From contig CAMLFV010000007.1 in NCBI GenBank assembly GCA_946479395.1, positions 1-26,814 on the forward strand: DNA of 26,814 bases, given 5' to 3'. The translations under genes and the position numbers were made by a program. The stretch comes from an uncultured Flavobacterium sp. (GTDB lineage Bacteria; Bacteroidota; Bacteroidia; Flavobacteriales; Flavobacteriaceae). Of this stretch, positions 1 through 8,761 are shown one piece after another; position 1 is the first letter of the stretch, and the number at the start of each line of letters is the position of its first letter. The notes below the pieces were generated by a model, which was not told where the DNA came from, did not search any database, and saw only the letters and a program-made list of their open reading frames with translations.

Positions 1-701
1 ATTCCACCTGTATTTAAACCGGTATCGCCTTCGCCAATTCGCTTATAATCTTTTGCTGTTGGTAATATTTTATATGATTTTCCATCAGTCAAAACAAAAC
101 AAGACAATTCAATTCCGTCTAAAAATTCTTCAATAACCACTTTAGATGATGCGTCGCCAAACTTGGCATCAACCAACATATTGCTTAATTCTTGTTGTGC
201 TTCGGCTAAATCATTCAGTATTAAAACACCTTTACCTGCAGCCAATCCATCGGCTTTCAATACGTAAGGTGGATTTAAAGTCTTTAAAAATTCTTGACCT
301 GCCTCAACGGTATCTTTCGTAAAAGCTTCGTATCGAGCTGTTGGAATATTGTTTTTTACCAAAAACTGCTTGGCAAATTCTTTGCTTCCTTCTAACTGTG
401 CACCATGTTGAGATGGACCAATCACAGGAATTCCGTTTAAAGCAGTATCGTTCTTAAAAAAATCGTAAATACCTTTAACCAAAGGATCTTCCGGTCCAAC
501 AACCACCATTTCTACAGCGTTGTTTAAAACAAACTGCTTAACAGCGTTAAAATCTGTTGGGTTTACCGCAACATTGATTGCAATTTGTGCAATACCTGCG
601 TTACCCGGTGCTACAAATAACTGACTGCAATTGGTACTTTGAGTAATTTTCCACGCTAATGCATGCTCTCTTCCGCCCGATCCTAATAGTAAAATATTCA
701 T
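1..701 (-). CDS. purD: Phosphoribosylamine-glycine ligase (GAR synthetase), 3' end beyond window
   Basis: The gene reads leftward from the ATG at 699-701 and runs off the window edge, leaving about 233 of the roughly 425 residues usual for PurD. PurD joins glycine to phosphoribosylamine with ATP in the second step of purine synthesis in the cytoplasm. The start of the product is NILLLGSGGREHALAW, the signature PurD N-terminus, followed by VVGPEDPLVKGI, GPSQHGAQLEGSKEFAK, the ATP-grasp strand YVLKADGLAAGKGV and VIEEFLDGIELSCFV. The visible end enters the KDYKRIGEGDTGLNTGG motif. It lies 36 bases downstream of the sugar transferase gene and has its own TAnnTTTG promoter box, so it is probably a separate housekeeping unit bordering the polysaccharide locus. 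I see no damage in the visible part. Confidence 0.97.
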   Translation of the reverse strand, partial: MNILLLGSGGREHALAWKITQSTNCSQLFVAPGNAGIAQIAINVAVNPTDFNAVKQFVLNNAVEMVVVGPEDPLVKGIYDFFKNDTALNGIPVIGPSQHGAQLEGSKEFAKQFLVKNNIPTARYEAFTKDTVEAGQEFLKTLNPPYVLKADGLAAGKGVLILNDLAEAQQELSNMLVDAKFGDASSKVVIEEFLDGIELSCFVLTDGKSYKILPTAKDYKRIGEGDTGLNTGG

Positions 702-725
702 ATTTGTTGTGTTGTAGTTTTATTG

Positions 726-733
726 CAAAATTA
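726..733 (-). promoter_or_regulatory. Candidate purD promoter -7 box
   Basis: On the minus strand this reads TAATTTTG, an exact match to the Bacteroidota TAnnTTTG -7 element, 24 bases upstream of the purD ATG. No clear -33 TTG is visible at the usual distance. It sits between the stop of the sugar transferase gene and purD, which suggests purD is not wholly dependent on the polysaccharide operon. Confidence 0.5.
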
Positions 734-737
734 GTAA

Positions 738-2081
738 TTAATAAGCCTTTTTTTCGCCTTTTACTGCATTTTTTATGGTTAAGTAAATGATTTTTAGATC
801 AAGCAGTAACGACCAGCTTTCCATGTAAAAAATATCATATTTAATTCTATTAATGATATCTGTATCGTTTTCAATTTCCCCTCGATAACCATGTGTTTGC
901 GCCATGCCGGTTATTCCGGGTTTGATGAAGTGTCGTGCTTTGAACTTATTGACTTTTACTGCATATTTTTCGGTAAAATTTAACATGTGCGGACGCGGCC
1001 CAACTACAGACATACTACCAAATAAAACGTTGAAAAACTGCGGCATTTCGTCGATACTTGTTCTACGGATAAACGCGCCAACTTTTGTTATGCGGGGATC
1101 GTTCTTTACGGCTTCATCAATATCTGCTTTTTCGTTAACAAACATTGACCGAAACTTATAACAGTTAAACTCTTCATAATCAAGTCCGTTTCTTTTTTGT
1201 TTGAAGAAAATGGGTCCTTTAGATTCCAACCTGATTAAAATGGCAATCAACGGCGTTAACCACGACATGATTAAAATGATTACAAGCGATGAAAAAACAA
1301 TATCGAATACGCGCTTAATAAAGTAATTCAATGGATCATTCAACGGTGTTGTTCTTGATGCCATTACCGGGATTACTCCGTAATAATCTACTTTTAAATT
1401 GGCTGAAAGCAAATCTTTTCGGGAAGGCAGAAACTTTAAAAGTTTTAGGTTATTATCAACATAATCAATAAAAACAGAAACTTGTTTGGTATTTGTTTTT
1501 TCTAAGCTCAAATAAATTTCATCGATATCATTTTCTATACAAAACGCAATTATATCAGCAGGAGAAGTATCAACCAAAGAAAAATTTCCGAATAATTTAT
1601 ACCCGTAATCATCGTTTCCGGTTACAAAATTTATAAAATTAGCAGTTAAATCATCGTGACCAACAATAACAATTCTACGTATATTTCCTTTATAGTATTT
1701 TCTGAATAATTTAAGCAGCCAGAAAATAAGGTACTTTGCCAGAACAATAACAATGGCAGTTCCTAACAGATAATATCCAACTACATTATATTCTTTAGTT
1801 AACGAAAACAAGCCGTTTAAAGCAAAGATATTTAAAGCGAATAAAAAGTATTGTTTGATTGTTTTTTGGGCAATCTGAATGAGTTTTGTAAAACGATAAA
1901 CCTGATAAAACTTGGTGGTTATTGATATTACAATCCACGAAAAGGCAAGATACAGATAAAAATAAGTTGCTTGAAAACTATCGGGTAAGAACCAAATGCC
2001 AAAAATTACCAGAACTATTAAATCAAAAGTTATGGTAATGGGTCTTAAATACTTGGAATATCTACCTATTTTGCGCTGCAC
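738..2081 (-). CDS. Polyprenyl-phosphate sugar transferase initiating exopolysaccharide synthesis (WcaJ/PssY-like)
   Basis: This 447-residue membrane enzyme is expected to move a sugar-1-phosphate from a UDP-sugar onto undecaprenyl phosphate, the first step of repeat-unit assembly. Four hydrophobic segments occupy roughly residues 15-125. A Rossmann-like CoA-binding-type middle domain (about 135-235) starts at RIVIVGHDD. The bacterial sugar transferase domain follows a further membrane helix, with KRVFD at 256-260, ESKGPIFFKQKRNG, KFRSM at 309-313, the SIDEMPQF acidic pair at 344-345, GPRPH at 361-365 and KPGITG at 387-392. The length is normal for the long polytopic form. The start is GTG at 2079-2081, sharing one base with the TAG of the upstream decarboxylase gene; no ATG lies before the first membrane helix. 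The sugar transferred cannot be read from the sequence. Confidence 0.93.
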   Translation of the reverse strand: MQRKIGRYSKYLRPITITFDLIVLVIFGIWFLPDSFQATYFYLYLAFSWIVISITTKFYQVYRFTKLIQIAQKTIKQYFLFALNIFALNGLFSLTKEYNVVGYYLLGTAIVIVLAKYLIFWLLKLFRKYYKGNIRRIVIVGHDDLTANFINFVTGNDDYGYKLFGNFSLVDTSPADIIAFCIENDIDEIYLSLEKTNTKQVSVFIDYVDNNLKLLKFLPSRKDLLSANLKVDYYGVIPVMASRTTPLNDPLNYFIKRVFDIVFSSLVIILIMSWLTPLIAILIRLESKGPIFFKQKRNGLDYEEFNCYKFRSMFVNEKADIDEAVKNDPRITKVGAFIRRTSIDEMPQFFNVLFGSMSVVGPRPHMLNFTEKYAVKVNKFKARHFIKPGITGMAQTHGYRGEIENDTDIINRIKYDIFYMESWSLLLDLKIIYLTIKNAVKGEKKAY

Positions 2082-3064
2082 TAATAAATGTATTTAGAAA
2101 AATCTTTGTGTTCTTCTTTTTGCAATTCTTCTGCCGATAAAGTTTTAAAATAATCGAACGTTTTCTGCAAACCGGTTTTACGGTCGGTTTTTGCTTCCCA
2201 ATTTAATAATTTTTTTGCTAATGATGTATCGGGTTGACGTTGTAAGGGATCATTTTCCGGCAACGGTTTGTAAATTATTTTTTGATTGGTTCCAGTTAAC
2301 TGAATAATTTCTTTTGCAAAATCGTTAATCGTGATCTCATCTGGATTTCCAATGTTCACAGGCAAGTGATAATCGCTCATTAACAACCTGAAAATACCTT
2401 CGATCTGATCATCAACATAACAAAAAGAACGCGTTTGGTTTCCATCTCCAAAAATCGTTAAATCTTCGCCTCGTAACGCTTGACCCATAAATGCCGGAAT
2501 TACACGACCATCGTTCAAGCGCATTCTTGGTCCGTAAGTATTAAAAATACGAACGATACGCGTTTCCAACCCATGAAAATTATGATATGCCATTGTTAGT
2601 GATTCCTGAAAACGCTTGGCTTCATCGTAAACTCCGCGTGGTCCAATGGTATTTACGTTTCCGTAATAATCTTCGGTTTGCGGATGAATTAACGGGTCGC
2701 CATAAACTTCGGAAGTTGATGCAATTAAAATTCGGGCTTTTTTGGCTTTTGCCAATCCTAAAAGATTGTGTGTTCCCAACGATCCTACTTTTAATGTTTG
2801 TATGGGAATTTTTAAATAATCAATAGGACTTGCCGGCGATGCAAAATGCAGAATGTAATCTAAATTTCCGGGTACGTGAACAAACTTGGTTACATCGTGG
2901 TGATAAAACTCAAAATGTTCGTTTTTAAACAAATGCGCAATGTTTTTTAAATCGCCGGTAATTAAGTTATCCATTCCAATAACATAAAAACCTTCGCTTA
3001 TAAAGCGATCACATAAATGCGAACCCAAAAAACCCGCAGCGCCTGTAATTAATACCCGTTTCAT
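2081..3064 (-). CDS. UDP-glucuronate decarboxylase (UDP-xylose synthase), SDR family
   Basis: This 327-residue soluble short-chain dehydrogenase/reductase probably converts UDP-glucuronate to UDP-xylose using bound NAD+. The nucleotide-binding motif GAAGFLG lies at 8-14. The active-site segment STSEVYGDP is at 116-124, with Thr117 and Glu119. The YxxxK pair is Tyr146 and Lys150 in VYDEAKR, and NTYGPRM and RSFCYVDD follow. The [17 protein letters not shown] segment near 265-285 is typical of UXS rather than of 4,6-dehydratases or 4-epimerases. The closest alternative is another UDP-hexuronate-acting epimerase. It is the first gene after a 77-base gap in the operon, has its own TACTTTTG box, and its stop overlaps the sugar transferase start. 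It suggests xylose, or a xylose-derived sugar, in the glycan. Confidence 0.86.
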   Translation of the reverse strand: MKRVLITGAAGFLGSHLCDRFISEGFYVIGMDNLITGDLKNIAHLFKNEHFEFYHHDVTKFVHVPGNLDYILHFASPASPIDYLKIPIQTLKVGSLGTHNLLGLAKAKKARILIASTSEVYGDPLIHPQTEDYYGNVNTIGPRGVYDEAKRFQESLTMAYHNFHGLETRIVRIFNTYGPRMRLNDGRVIPAFMGQALRGEDLTIFGDGNQTRSFCYVDDQIEGIFRLLMSDYHLPVNIGNPDEITINDFAKEIIQLTGTNQKIIYKPLPENDPLQRQPDTSLAKKLLNWEAKTDRKTGLQKTFDYFKTLSAEELQKEEHKDFSKYIY

Positions 3065-3083
3065 TTGTGAATATTTTGTTAAG

Positions 3084-3091
3084 CAAAAGTA
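3084..3091 (-). promoter_or_regulatory. Candidate promoter -7 box for the decarboxylase and sugar transferase genes
   Basis: On the minus strand this reads TACTTTTG, fitting TAnnTTTG, 19 bases before the ATG at 3064. It lies in the longest gap (77 bases) inside the polysaccharide locus. It could give the last two genes, which make a sugar donor and the lipid-linked first sugar, extra transcription. No convincing -33 TTG is present. Confidence 0.45.
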
Positions 3092-3141
3092 CGGTTTAAA
3101 ATAATTATAGAAAAGGCCTAAAATTAGTTTTTATAATAAAT

Positions 3142-4221
3142 CTAAATAGGTAAAAGATTTGAAACATAGGCTCTCATTTCTGCCTCAAACCGTTCTTTTG
3201 AAAAAGTAAAAGCGTGATTTCTAATTTCAGATAAATTAAAAGTTGTTTGCTCAAATTCATTAATAGCATTTATTAACGATGCTGGTGTTTGCTCATTAAA
3301 CAAAATGCCTGTTTTGCCATTAACAACTGTTTCTAAAACACCGCCTGCTTTGTAAGCAATTACGGGCGTTCCGCATGCTTGTGCTTCAATGGGCGCAATA
3401 CCAAAATCTTCTAAACCTATATGAATAAAGGCTTTTGCTTTTGAAAGTATTTTGTTTACTTGGGCAGAATCTAAATAACCGGTGAACTGAATGTTTTCTT
3501 TGGCTATTTTTTTAAGATTTGATAGTTGATCGCCATCGCCAATAACAATCAGTCTTTTGTTAAGCTGATTAAAAGCTTCCACAACCAAATCAAAACGTTT
3601 GTAAAGCACAATTCTACCAATGGCAACATAATAATCTTCTTTATCATCGCAAAAAGTGAAATGTTCTAAACTTACCGGCGGATAAATTACCACTGAATCT
3701 CGGTTATAGGTTTGCTTAACCCAATTTTGAACAAATTTTGAATTGCTTATGATATAATCTGGACGTTGAGCCTGATGAACATCAATCTTTCGAAGCAAAT
3801 TAATAATAGGTTTTAAAATAAAAGTTGCTTTGCCAAAATACAAATCAACCTCATCCCAAATATATTTAAAATTTCGAGCCTGAAAGTAACTGATATGCAA
3901 CTGATTAACCGATGATTTTTTTACTCCTTTTGCCACCGCATGTGACGAAGAAATAATTAAATCAACCTCTTTATCGACTTTAATTTTTGATGTAAAATAA
4001 TGAAATGTGAAGAAAAAGGCTCTGAAATATCTTCCAAATTTTTGCAACAAAGTAGTTTTAATAGGATAGTTATCAGGAAAAATCTTTTTAAAATCGCTTC
4101 CTTTCATGATGTTTACCAAAGCATGCGTTTCATTAAACTGAAAAACGTTCTGCAAAGATGTCAACACACGTTCTGCACCGCCATATTTATCAAACCAATC
4201 AACTACTAATGCTTTTTTCAA
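3142..4221 (-). CDS. Family 4 glycosyltransferase (GT-B fold)
   Basis: This 359-residue cytoplasmic or membrane-associated glycosyltransferase should add one sugar to the lipid-linked repeat unit from a nucleotide-sugar donor. The N-terminal half starts with KKALVVDWFDKYGGAERVL, where GGAER is the acceptor-side glycine loop. The C-terminal half holds AIGRIVLYKRFDLVVEAF (about 200-217), a DGDQLSNLKKIA phosphate-binding region, and the EDFGIAPIE motif with the paired Glu271 and Glu279 that is diagnostic for GT4. It resembles the mannosyltransferase-like branch, but donor and linkage cannot be assigned. The start must be TTG at 4219-4221. A stop lies three codons upstream in frame, and the next Met is residue 39, inside the conserved domain. 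It overlaps the preceding gene by 23 nt. Confidence 0.9.
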   Translation of the reverse strand: MKKALVVDWFDKYGGAERVLTSLQNVFQFNETHALVNIMKGSDFKKIFPDNYPIKTTLLQKFGRYFRAFFFTFHYFTSKIKVDKEVDLIISSSHAVAKGVKKSSVNQLHISYFQARNFKYIWDEVDLYFGKATFILKPIINLLRKIDVHQAQRPDYIISNSKFVQNWVKQTYNRDSVVIYPPVSLEHFTFCDDKEDYYVAIGRIVLYKRFDLVVEAFNQLNKRLIVIGDGDQLSNLKKIAKENIQFTGYLDSAQVNKILSKAKAFIHIGLEDFGIAPIEAQACGTPVIAYKAGGVLETVVNGKTGILFNEQTPASLINAINEFEQTTFNLSEIRNHAFTFSKERFEAEMRAYVSNLLPI

Positions 4222-5425
4222 CTTTGTTTAATTTAAGAAGTACAAAAATAGTATTTAACAACGATATGAACACTACACCAATTTGGCGGTCTAAAATATT
4301 TTCTGTCAAAAAACTGATGGAAACAACAATTAAAAACGTTTGATACAAAACCGACGAATTTGGATAGAAATAAAATATCGCCAATACAAACAAGATCAAT
4401 CCGAAAATTCCGAACTTCAACATTTGATCAAAATACTGATTATGTGTATTGTATGTAACTTTTGAAAAATCTTCGTACGATTTATAGGTAAAATCACTGT
4501 AACAATTGTTCAATTTTTCTTGGACTTTATCGGCACCAACTCCAAATACAAAATGATCAGCAATTAGTTGTGATGCACAATACCAAATTCCGTAGCGGTA
4601 ATTTACTTCGTGCGGTTCCTGATTTTTATTGGGCAAAACCATATCTTTTTCAACCATTTTTATATATCGTTCCTTCATCGGTGAAAACCAAAATAAAGCC
4701 AGAGCAAACAAAGGAAAAGCAATTAAAAAACTCCATTTTACGGTTTGTTTTATTATCGATTTAAAAACGATAAACAGCAAACCTATTAAATAACAAGCCA
4801 ATGCCATTCGTGCTGAATAAATGTAAGTTGAAAACAATAAAAATACGATGGTAAAAACACTTAACAGGCTTATTTTTCTGTTGAAAAACATTTTAAACGT
4901 TAGCCACAAACTGGCGAAAATTGTCAGTAAGCCCAAATAAGGTAAGTGTAAAGAAGTGGCATCAGCAAACAAATTTCGAAAAATAGGATGATAAAAATCG
5001 TTTTGTTGCCAAGCGTTGTTCCAACCAAAATTGAATACTTTAATCCAGCCTAAACTATTCAATATAAAAACGGATATAATATAAACTGATCCGAAAGTTT
5101 GTAACAGTTTTTTGGTCACCATGTCTTTGTTCAGAATAAATCCTAAAGGAAAAATTAGAAAAGGCAGACTTTTGGTGATTGACTTACCTAATTCTTTAAA
5201 ATTCTCTGCAAACGGAAGATAAAACACATACATTAAACACAAAAACGCCAATAATAAAAAGGTAAATTTATGTGTTTTTAAAAGCGGAAATGTTTTGTTT
5301 TTAAACGCATTTATCAATGCTAAAACAAACCAAATCATCAATAAAATTGAGAAATGGTTCAGTTTTAAAATAGGGAAAAGTCCTAACGCACAGGTACTAA
5401 AATAAAAAACTTTAGCTAAACGCAT
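4199..5425 (-). CDS. O-antigen ligase / Wzy-type polytopic membrane protein
   Basis: The product is a 408-residue integral membrane protein with about ten or more hydrophobic helices. It has a large periplasmic-type loop around residues 245-335 that contains YNTHNQYFDQMLKFG (about 325-339). The conserved His328 followed by a GIFGLI helix, and an Arg206 in YSARMAL at the end of an earlier helix, match the O-antigen ligase/Wzy_C superfamily. Such proteins either ligate completed glycan to an acceptor such as lipid A core or polymerise repeat units. The locus holds a second polytopic candidate at 6526-7842, so this one may be the ligase and the other the polymerase. The order could also be reversed. 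The ATG at 5425 overlaps the previous gene by 14 nt. Confidence 0.82.
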   Translation of the reverse strand: MRLAKVFYFSTCALGLFPILKLNHFSILLMIWFVLALINAFKNKTFPLLKTHKFTFLLLAFLCLMYVFYLPFAENFKELGKSITKSLPFLIFPLGFILNKDMVTKKLLQTFGSVYIISVFILNSLGWIKVFNFGWNNAWQQNDFYHPIFRNLFADATSLHLPYLGLLTIFASLWLTFKMFFNRKISLLSVFTIVFLLFSTYIYSARMALACYLIGLLFIVFKSIIKQTVKWSFLIAFPLFALALFWFSPMKERYIKMVEKDMVLPNKNQEPHEVNYRYGIWYCASQLIADHFVFGVGADKVQEKLNNCYSDFTYKSYEDFSKVTYNTHNQYFDQMLKFGIFGLILFVLAIFYFYPNSSVLYQTFLIVVSISFLTENILDRQIGVVFISLLNTIFVLLKLNKVEKSISS

Positions 5426-6545
5426 TCAATTCGGTTTTTAAAACGTCAAGGTAATTATTTCTTTTAAGATATTCTTGTGCTTTCAAGGTTTTTTCAATGG
5501 CTTTTTGCTGACTGTTTATAACCGATAAGATTTGATTTTTAAATTCGAACAATTCATCGGCATGAAAATACATATCGTGCGTTAAACCAATACCTTCGGC
5601 ACCAACACTTGTACTTACCAACGGAACACCATTTATCAACGCGTTTACCGATTTTACCTTAACGCCGCTGCCATGAAACATTGGGTTTACAAACACCTTT
5701 GCCAATTGATAGTACTGCTTTAAACACGGTGCGTTAACAACAAAAGTAACTTGTGGCAAATGACTATATTTTTCTTGAATTTCTTTATCTTCTTCTTTCA
5801 AAGATCCAACAATATAAAAATGATAATCAGGAATTTCGGTTATCAGCAAAGGATGAATATTTTTTAAATACCAGTCTAAACCAAAAGTATTGTTCTGCAT
5901 AAAAAGCGATCCCATAAAAACCACATTGTTTTCTACTTTTTCCGTTGGAACAACAATTTCATCGTTTATAGGAAAAGGCATAAAAACACTTTTATTTAAA
6001 AGGTTTACAGCTGCTAAATCGTCTTTTGAAATAAACCATAATTTATCGGCTTTATCAAAAACCAAGGCAGACAAATGTTTAATTTTTGATGTTTCCAGTT
6101 TATAATAAATCTTCTGTCTTAAACTGTTGGAACTTTTACCTAACATTTTAAAATAATGACTTTCGATATTATGAACTCGAACCACAATATTTTTATAGCT
6201 GATGGATTTGTTAAGCGTGATTGGCCAACAAAATTCGCTTTCTAAAATTACCAAATCGTAGGTCTGATTGATATCGATCGAAGCCAAACCTTTCCGGCTT
6301 AAAAACTGTAATGGTAAATTACTAAAAAGTTGCTGCAATTGATTTTTTCGGCGTGTAAAGAAAAAATGACGCGTATGTAACGCAATTTCATCAATTTGTT
6401 TTTGGGTAGGATTTACCTTTTCGGTAACCACCAAATCAACTTCGTGACCTAAAGAAGTGAGCCCTTTTATTCGTTCCCAAACATCGATAGCTCCGCCAAA
6501 AATGGGAGGCGAAGGAATAAATCCGCTAACAACTGCTATCTTCAT
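5412..6545 (-). CDS. GT4-like glycosyltransferase (GT-B fold)
   Basis: This 377-residue glycosyltransferase probably extends the repeat unit at the cytoplasmic face. The N-terminal domain begins KIAVVSGFIPSPPIFGGAID, with the glycine-rich acceptor loop at 17-19, and contains VRVHNIESHYF near 122-132, as in several sugar transferases that act with lipid-linked acceptors. The C-terminal domain opens with VVFMGSLFMQNN (208-219) and carries VFVNPMFHGSGVKVKSVNAL near 284-303, followed by GVPLVSTSVGAEGI. The canonical first Glu of the EX7E motif is replaced by a glycine-rich GSGVK segment, as in the 'Glyco_trans_1_4' type. Donor sugar unknown. It begins with ATG and overlaps the genes on both sides by 14-20 nt. 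Confidence 0.88.
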   Translation of the reverse strand: MKIAVVSGFIPSPPIFGGAIDVWERIKGLTSLGHEVDLVVTEKVNPTQKQIDEIALHTRHFFFTRRKNQLQQLFSNLPLQFLSRKGLASIDINQTYDLVILESEFCWPITLNKSISYKNIVVRVHNIESHYFKMLGKSSNSLRQKIYYKLETSKIKHLSALVFDKADKLWFISKDDLAAVNLLNKSVFMPFPINDEIVVPTEKVENNVVFMGSLFMQNNTFGLDWYLKNIHPLLITEIPDYHFYIVGSLKEEDKEIQEKYSHLPQVTFVVNAPCLKQYYQLAKVFVNPMFHGSGVKVKSVNALINGVPLVSTSVGAEGIGLTHDMYFHADELFEFKNQILSVINSQQKAIEKTLKAQEYLKRNNYLDVLKTELNAFS

Positions 6546-7842
6546 TCTTCTTTAAATTATATTTCTTTTCAAAAACATCGGCAATTGCCAGGAAAATCCA
6601 CACATCATACTTTACGTGATAGGTAATATAAACAATTCCTGCCATAACTGCAAACGCTAACGGAATTCGTAAAAAATAAAAATCTAAATCTTTAATTTTG
6701 CTTAGCGTTAAATATCTTTTGATATAGAATTGATAAAAGAAAATAATGAAGAAAATTCCGCCAAACATTAATTCATCAAAGAACGCACTTTTGGTTGATA
6801 ACGCTTTGGTGGTTGAAAGGTAACTGCGAATTTCTTGCAAATTGAATTGATCTACGATACTTGATTCTAAAATATATTCTAAAACCTGCGGATAATACGT
6901 TACAAAACCACTCCAACCAATACCTAACGGACACATAACAAAAACAGAAACAGACGTTATTACAGATGAAAATCGCGTTCCGAAAGTTCCGCTGGTTGTT
7001 ATTTGCTCTGCTATAATTTCACGCAACACAAAGCCTAAATAACCACTTACTACCAAAACTAAAGCAATTACAATAAAAAAGGCATTGCGTAAATATTTGT
7101 TTTGCTTTATATAAGCCAACGTTAATGGCAAAATAGAAAGCAGTACCAACAACAAAAATCCTTTAGATTCACTTACAAATGAGTACGCTAAAAACAAGTA
7201 GATGCTTTGCAGATAAACCATCCATTTCCAAAAACCTTTAATTTTTAAATAATGTATCAGGAAAATAGGTAGGAAAATAAAAATAATCAATATGGTACCT
7301 GTCCAACTTTCTTCTGGTGTTAATAATCGAACACGCCAGTATTTTTTTGCCAATGTATGTAAAAACGGTAAGAAAATTTCATTCGTTTTTAAAAAGTATA
7401 TCTCTACCGTTAAAAACAGGGTTATAAACAATTGTATTAGATAAACTGCCGAAAAAAGATTTCTAACTTTACTAAAATTATTACTTAAATACGAGTAAAA
7501 AAACTGATACAAAATAAAGATAACTATTGGGTAAACACTCATTTTAAGTGTTTTAATAATGATGTTTTCATCTAAAACCACCAGCGTTTCGTTATGAATG
7601 TAGGATATTGCAAGAAAAACCGCCGATATTAAAATAGTGTAAAGCAGATACTTTAAATAATGAACTGCGTAATTACTAAATTTTATTGTTTGGTTAGATA
7701 AAATATAAACAAGCATAAAAGGCGCTAGTAACACAACAGGCGACCTACCAATTTCGCCCACCAAATTATGCAGCGGGAAATCTTGATAAATAGCAGCAAA
7801 AATTACTATTAAATATATAATTACCTGTTTATTTAACGTCAT
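6526..7842 (-). CDS. Wzy-like polysaccharide polymerase candidate, polytopic membrane protein
   Basis: The product is a 438-residue protein with about eleven hydrophobic segments spread over the whole length and a short basic tail (KKYNLKKNEDSS). It lacks strong family signatures. The segments SFVSESKGFLLL, LREIIAEQITTSGTFGTRF and CPLGIGWSGFVTYYPQ resemble the loop regions of Wzy polymerases, where an Arg-containing loop precedes a GxGxG-like turn. Position and topology suggest it polymerises flipped repeat units on the periplasmic face. Polymerases are poorly conserved, so this is inferred largely from context: a flippase and three glycosyltransferases surround it. The ATG at 7842 overlaps the GT2 gene by 14 nt, and its end overlaps the next gene by 20 nt. 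Confidence 0.7.
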   Translation of the reverse strand: MTLNKQVIIYLIVIFAAIYQDFPLHNLVGEIGRSPVVLLAPFMLVYILSNQTIKFSNYAVHYLKYLLYTILISAVFLAISYIHNETLVVLDENIIIKTLKMSVYPIVIFILYQFFYSYLSNNFSKVRNLFSAVYLIQLFITLFLTVEIYFLKTNEIFLPFLHTLAKKYWRVRLLTPEESWTGTILIIFIFLPIFLIHYLKIKGFWKWMVYLQSIYLFLAYSFVSESKGFLLLVLLSILPLTLAYIKQNKYLRNAFFIVIALVLVVSGYLGFVLREIIAEQITTSGTFGTRFSSVITSVSVFVMCPLGIGWSGFVTYYPQVLEYILESSIVDQFNLQEIRSYLSTTKALSTKSAFFDELMFGGIFFIIFFYQFYIKRYLTLSKIKDLDFYFLRIPLAFAVMAGIVYITYHVKYDVWIFLAIADVFEKKYNLKKNEDSSC

Positions 7843-8761
7843 TAAATGTAATTTTAATCAGTTTTTTAGCCAATGCAAATTGTCCTTTGCGCAATCTATT
7901 TACTATTAATAATAAGCTTGAAAAATAAAATTTAAAACTTAACGAATAGTACTTTTTAATGAATTTTTTTCTACTGATAAAAAGCTGGGTTTCAGAAAAA
8001 ATGCTTTTCTTTTTTTTGTAAGATGATCCAATGGTTGCACCTTCCTTATGATAAACAATACTTTTTTCGCACCAATCTGGTTTATATCCTTTGCTTTTTG
8101 CCCGATAAACCCAATCTAATTCTTCATAATAAAGAAAAAAATCTTCATTCAACAGACCTATTTCTTCTACGAATAATCTTGATACAAACATAGAAGCACC
8201 ATGCGGATAATCTATACTTGGTAAATCTTTCTTTAAAACATTTTTATTTTTTCCTTCGCCAACGTGTTCAGAAATATAGAATGTTTTGTTGAAAGATCCG
8301 CCAACTGCTTGGATCGTTTCATTATTATAGAAATACAATAATTTGCTCCCCAAAATAGTTTTAGGATACTGCTTGTGATATTGTTTAAGTTCGCTTAAAG
8401 CATGAGCATCAACAATGGTATCATTATTTAAAATCCAAAAAAAACGAGCGTCGCTTTGTTTTATACCAAATTGCAACCCAATATTGTTACCGTGTGCAAA
8501 GCCTTTATTTTCTTTAGCTTTTATTAAGATAATTTGTTCGTTATTGATTTCTTTATCTTCGTTTTGATGAAAGCTTACAAAAGATATCTGCTGACTTTTT
8601 ACAAACTGAATAAGTTTTGTGAACTCATCAGGATTAGAAGAATTATCTACAACAATAATCTTAAAATCAGTCGCAGTCATTTTTTGTAACGAACGAATAC
8701 AATCACACGTATCGCTGCTTCCATTATGGTTTAAAAGAATTATGTAGGTATCATTTTTCAT
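7829..8761 (-). CDS. GT2 family glycosyltransferase (rhamnosyltransferase-like)
   Basis: This 310-residue inverting glycosyltransferase has the GT-A fold. The first strand is TYIILLNHNGSSDTCDCIRSL, followed by IIVVDNSS. KENKGFAHGNNIGL (83-96) is the typical NxGFAxGNN motif. The metal-binding region is FFWILNNDTIVD with Asp114, an NND in place of DDD as is common in this branch. The acceptor/catalytic part is PHGASMFVSR (186-195) and NEDFFLYYEELDWVYR (205-220). The branch includes many rhamnosyltransferases, but the donor is unproven. The last residues (about 275-310) are basic and hydrophobic and may touch the membrane. The ATG at 8761 overlaps the flippase gene by 11 nt. Confidence 0.92.
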   Translation of the reverse strand: MKNDTYIILLNHNGSSDTCDCIRSLQKMTATDFKIIVVDNSSNPDEFTKLIQFVKSQQISFVSFHQNEDKEINNEQIILIKAKENKGFAHGNNIGLQFGIKQSDARFFWILNNDTIVDAHALSELKQYHKQYPKTILGSKLLYFYNNETIQAVGGSFNKTFYISEHVGEGKNKNVLKKDLPSIDYPHGASMFVSRLFVEEIGLLNEDFFLYYEELDWVYRAKSKGYKPDWCEKSIVYHKEGATIGSSYKKKKSIFSETQLFISRKKFIKKYYSLSFKFYFSSLLLIVNRLRKGQFALAKKLIKITFNDVK

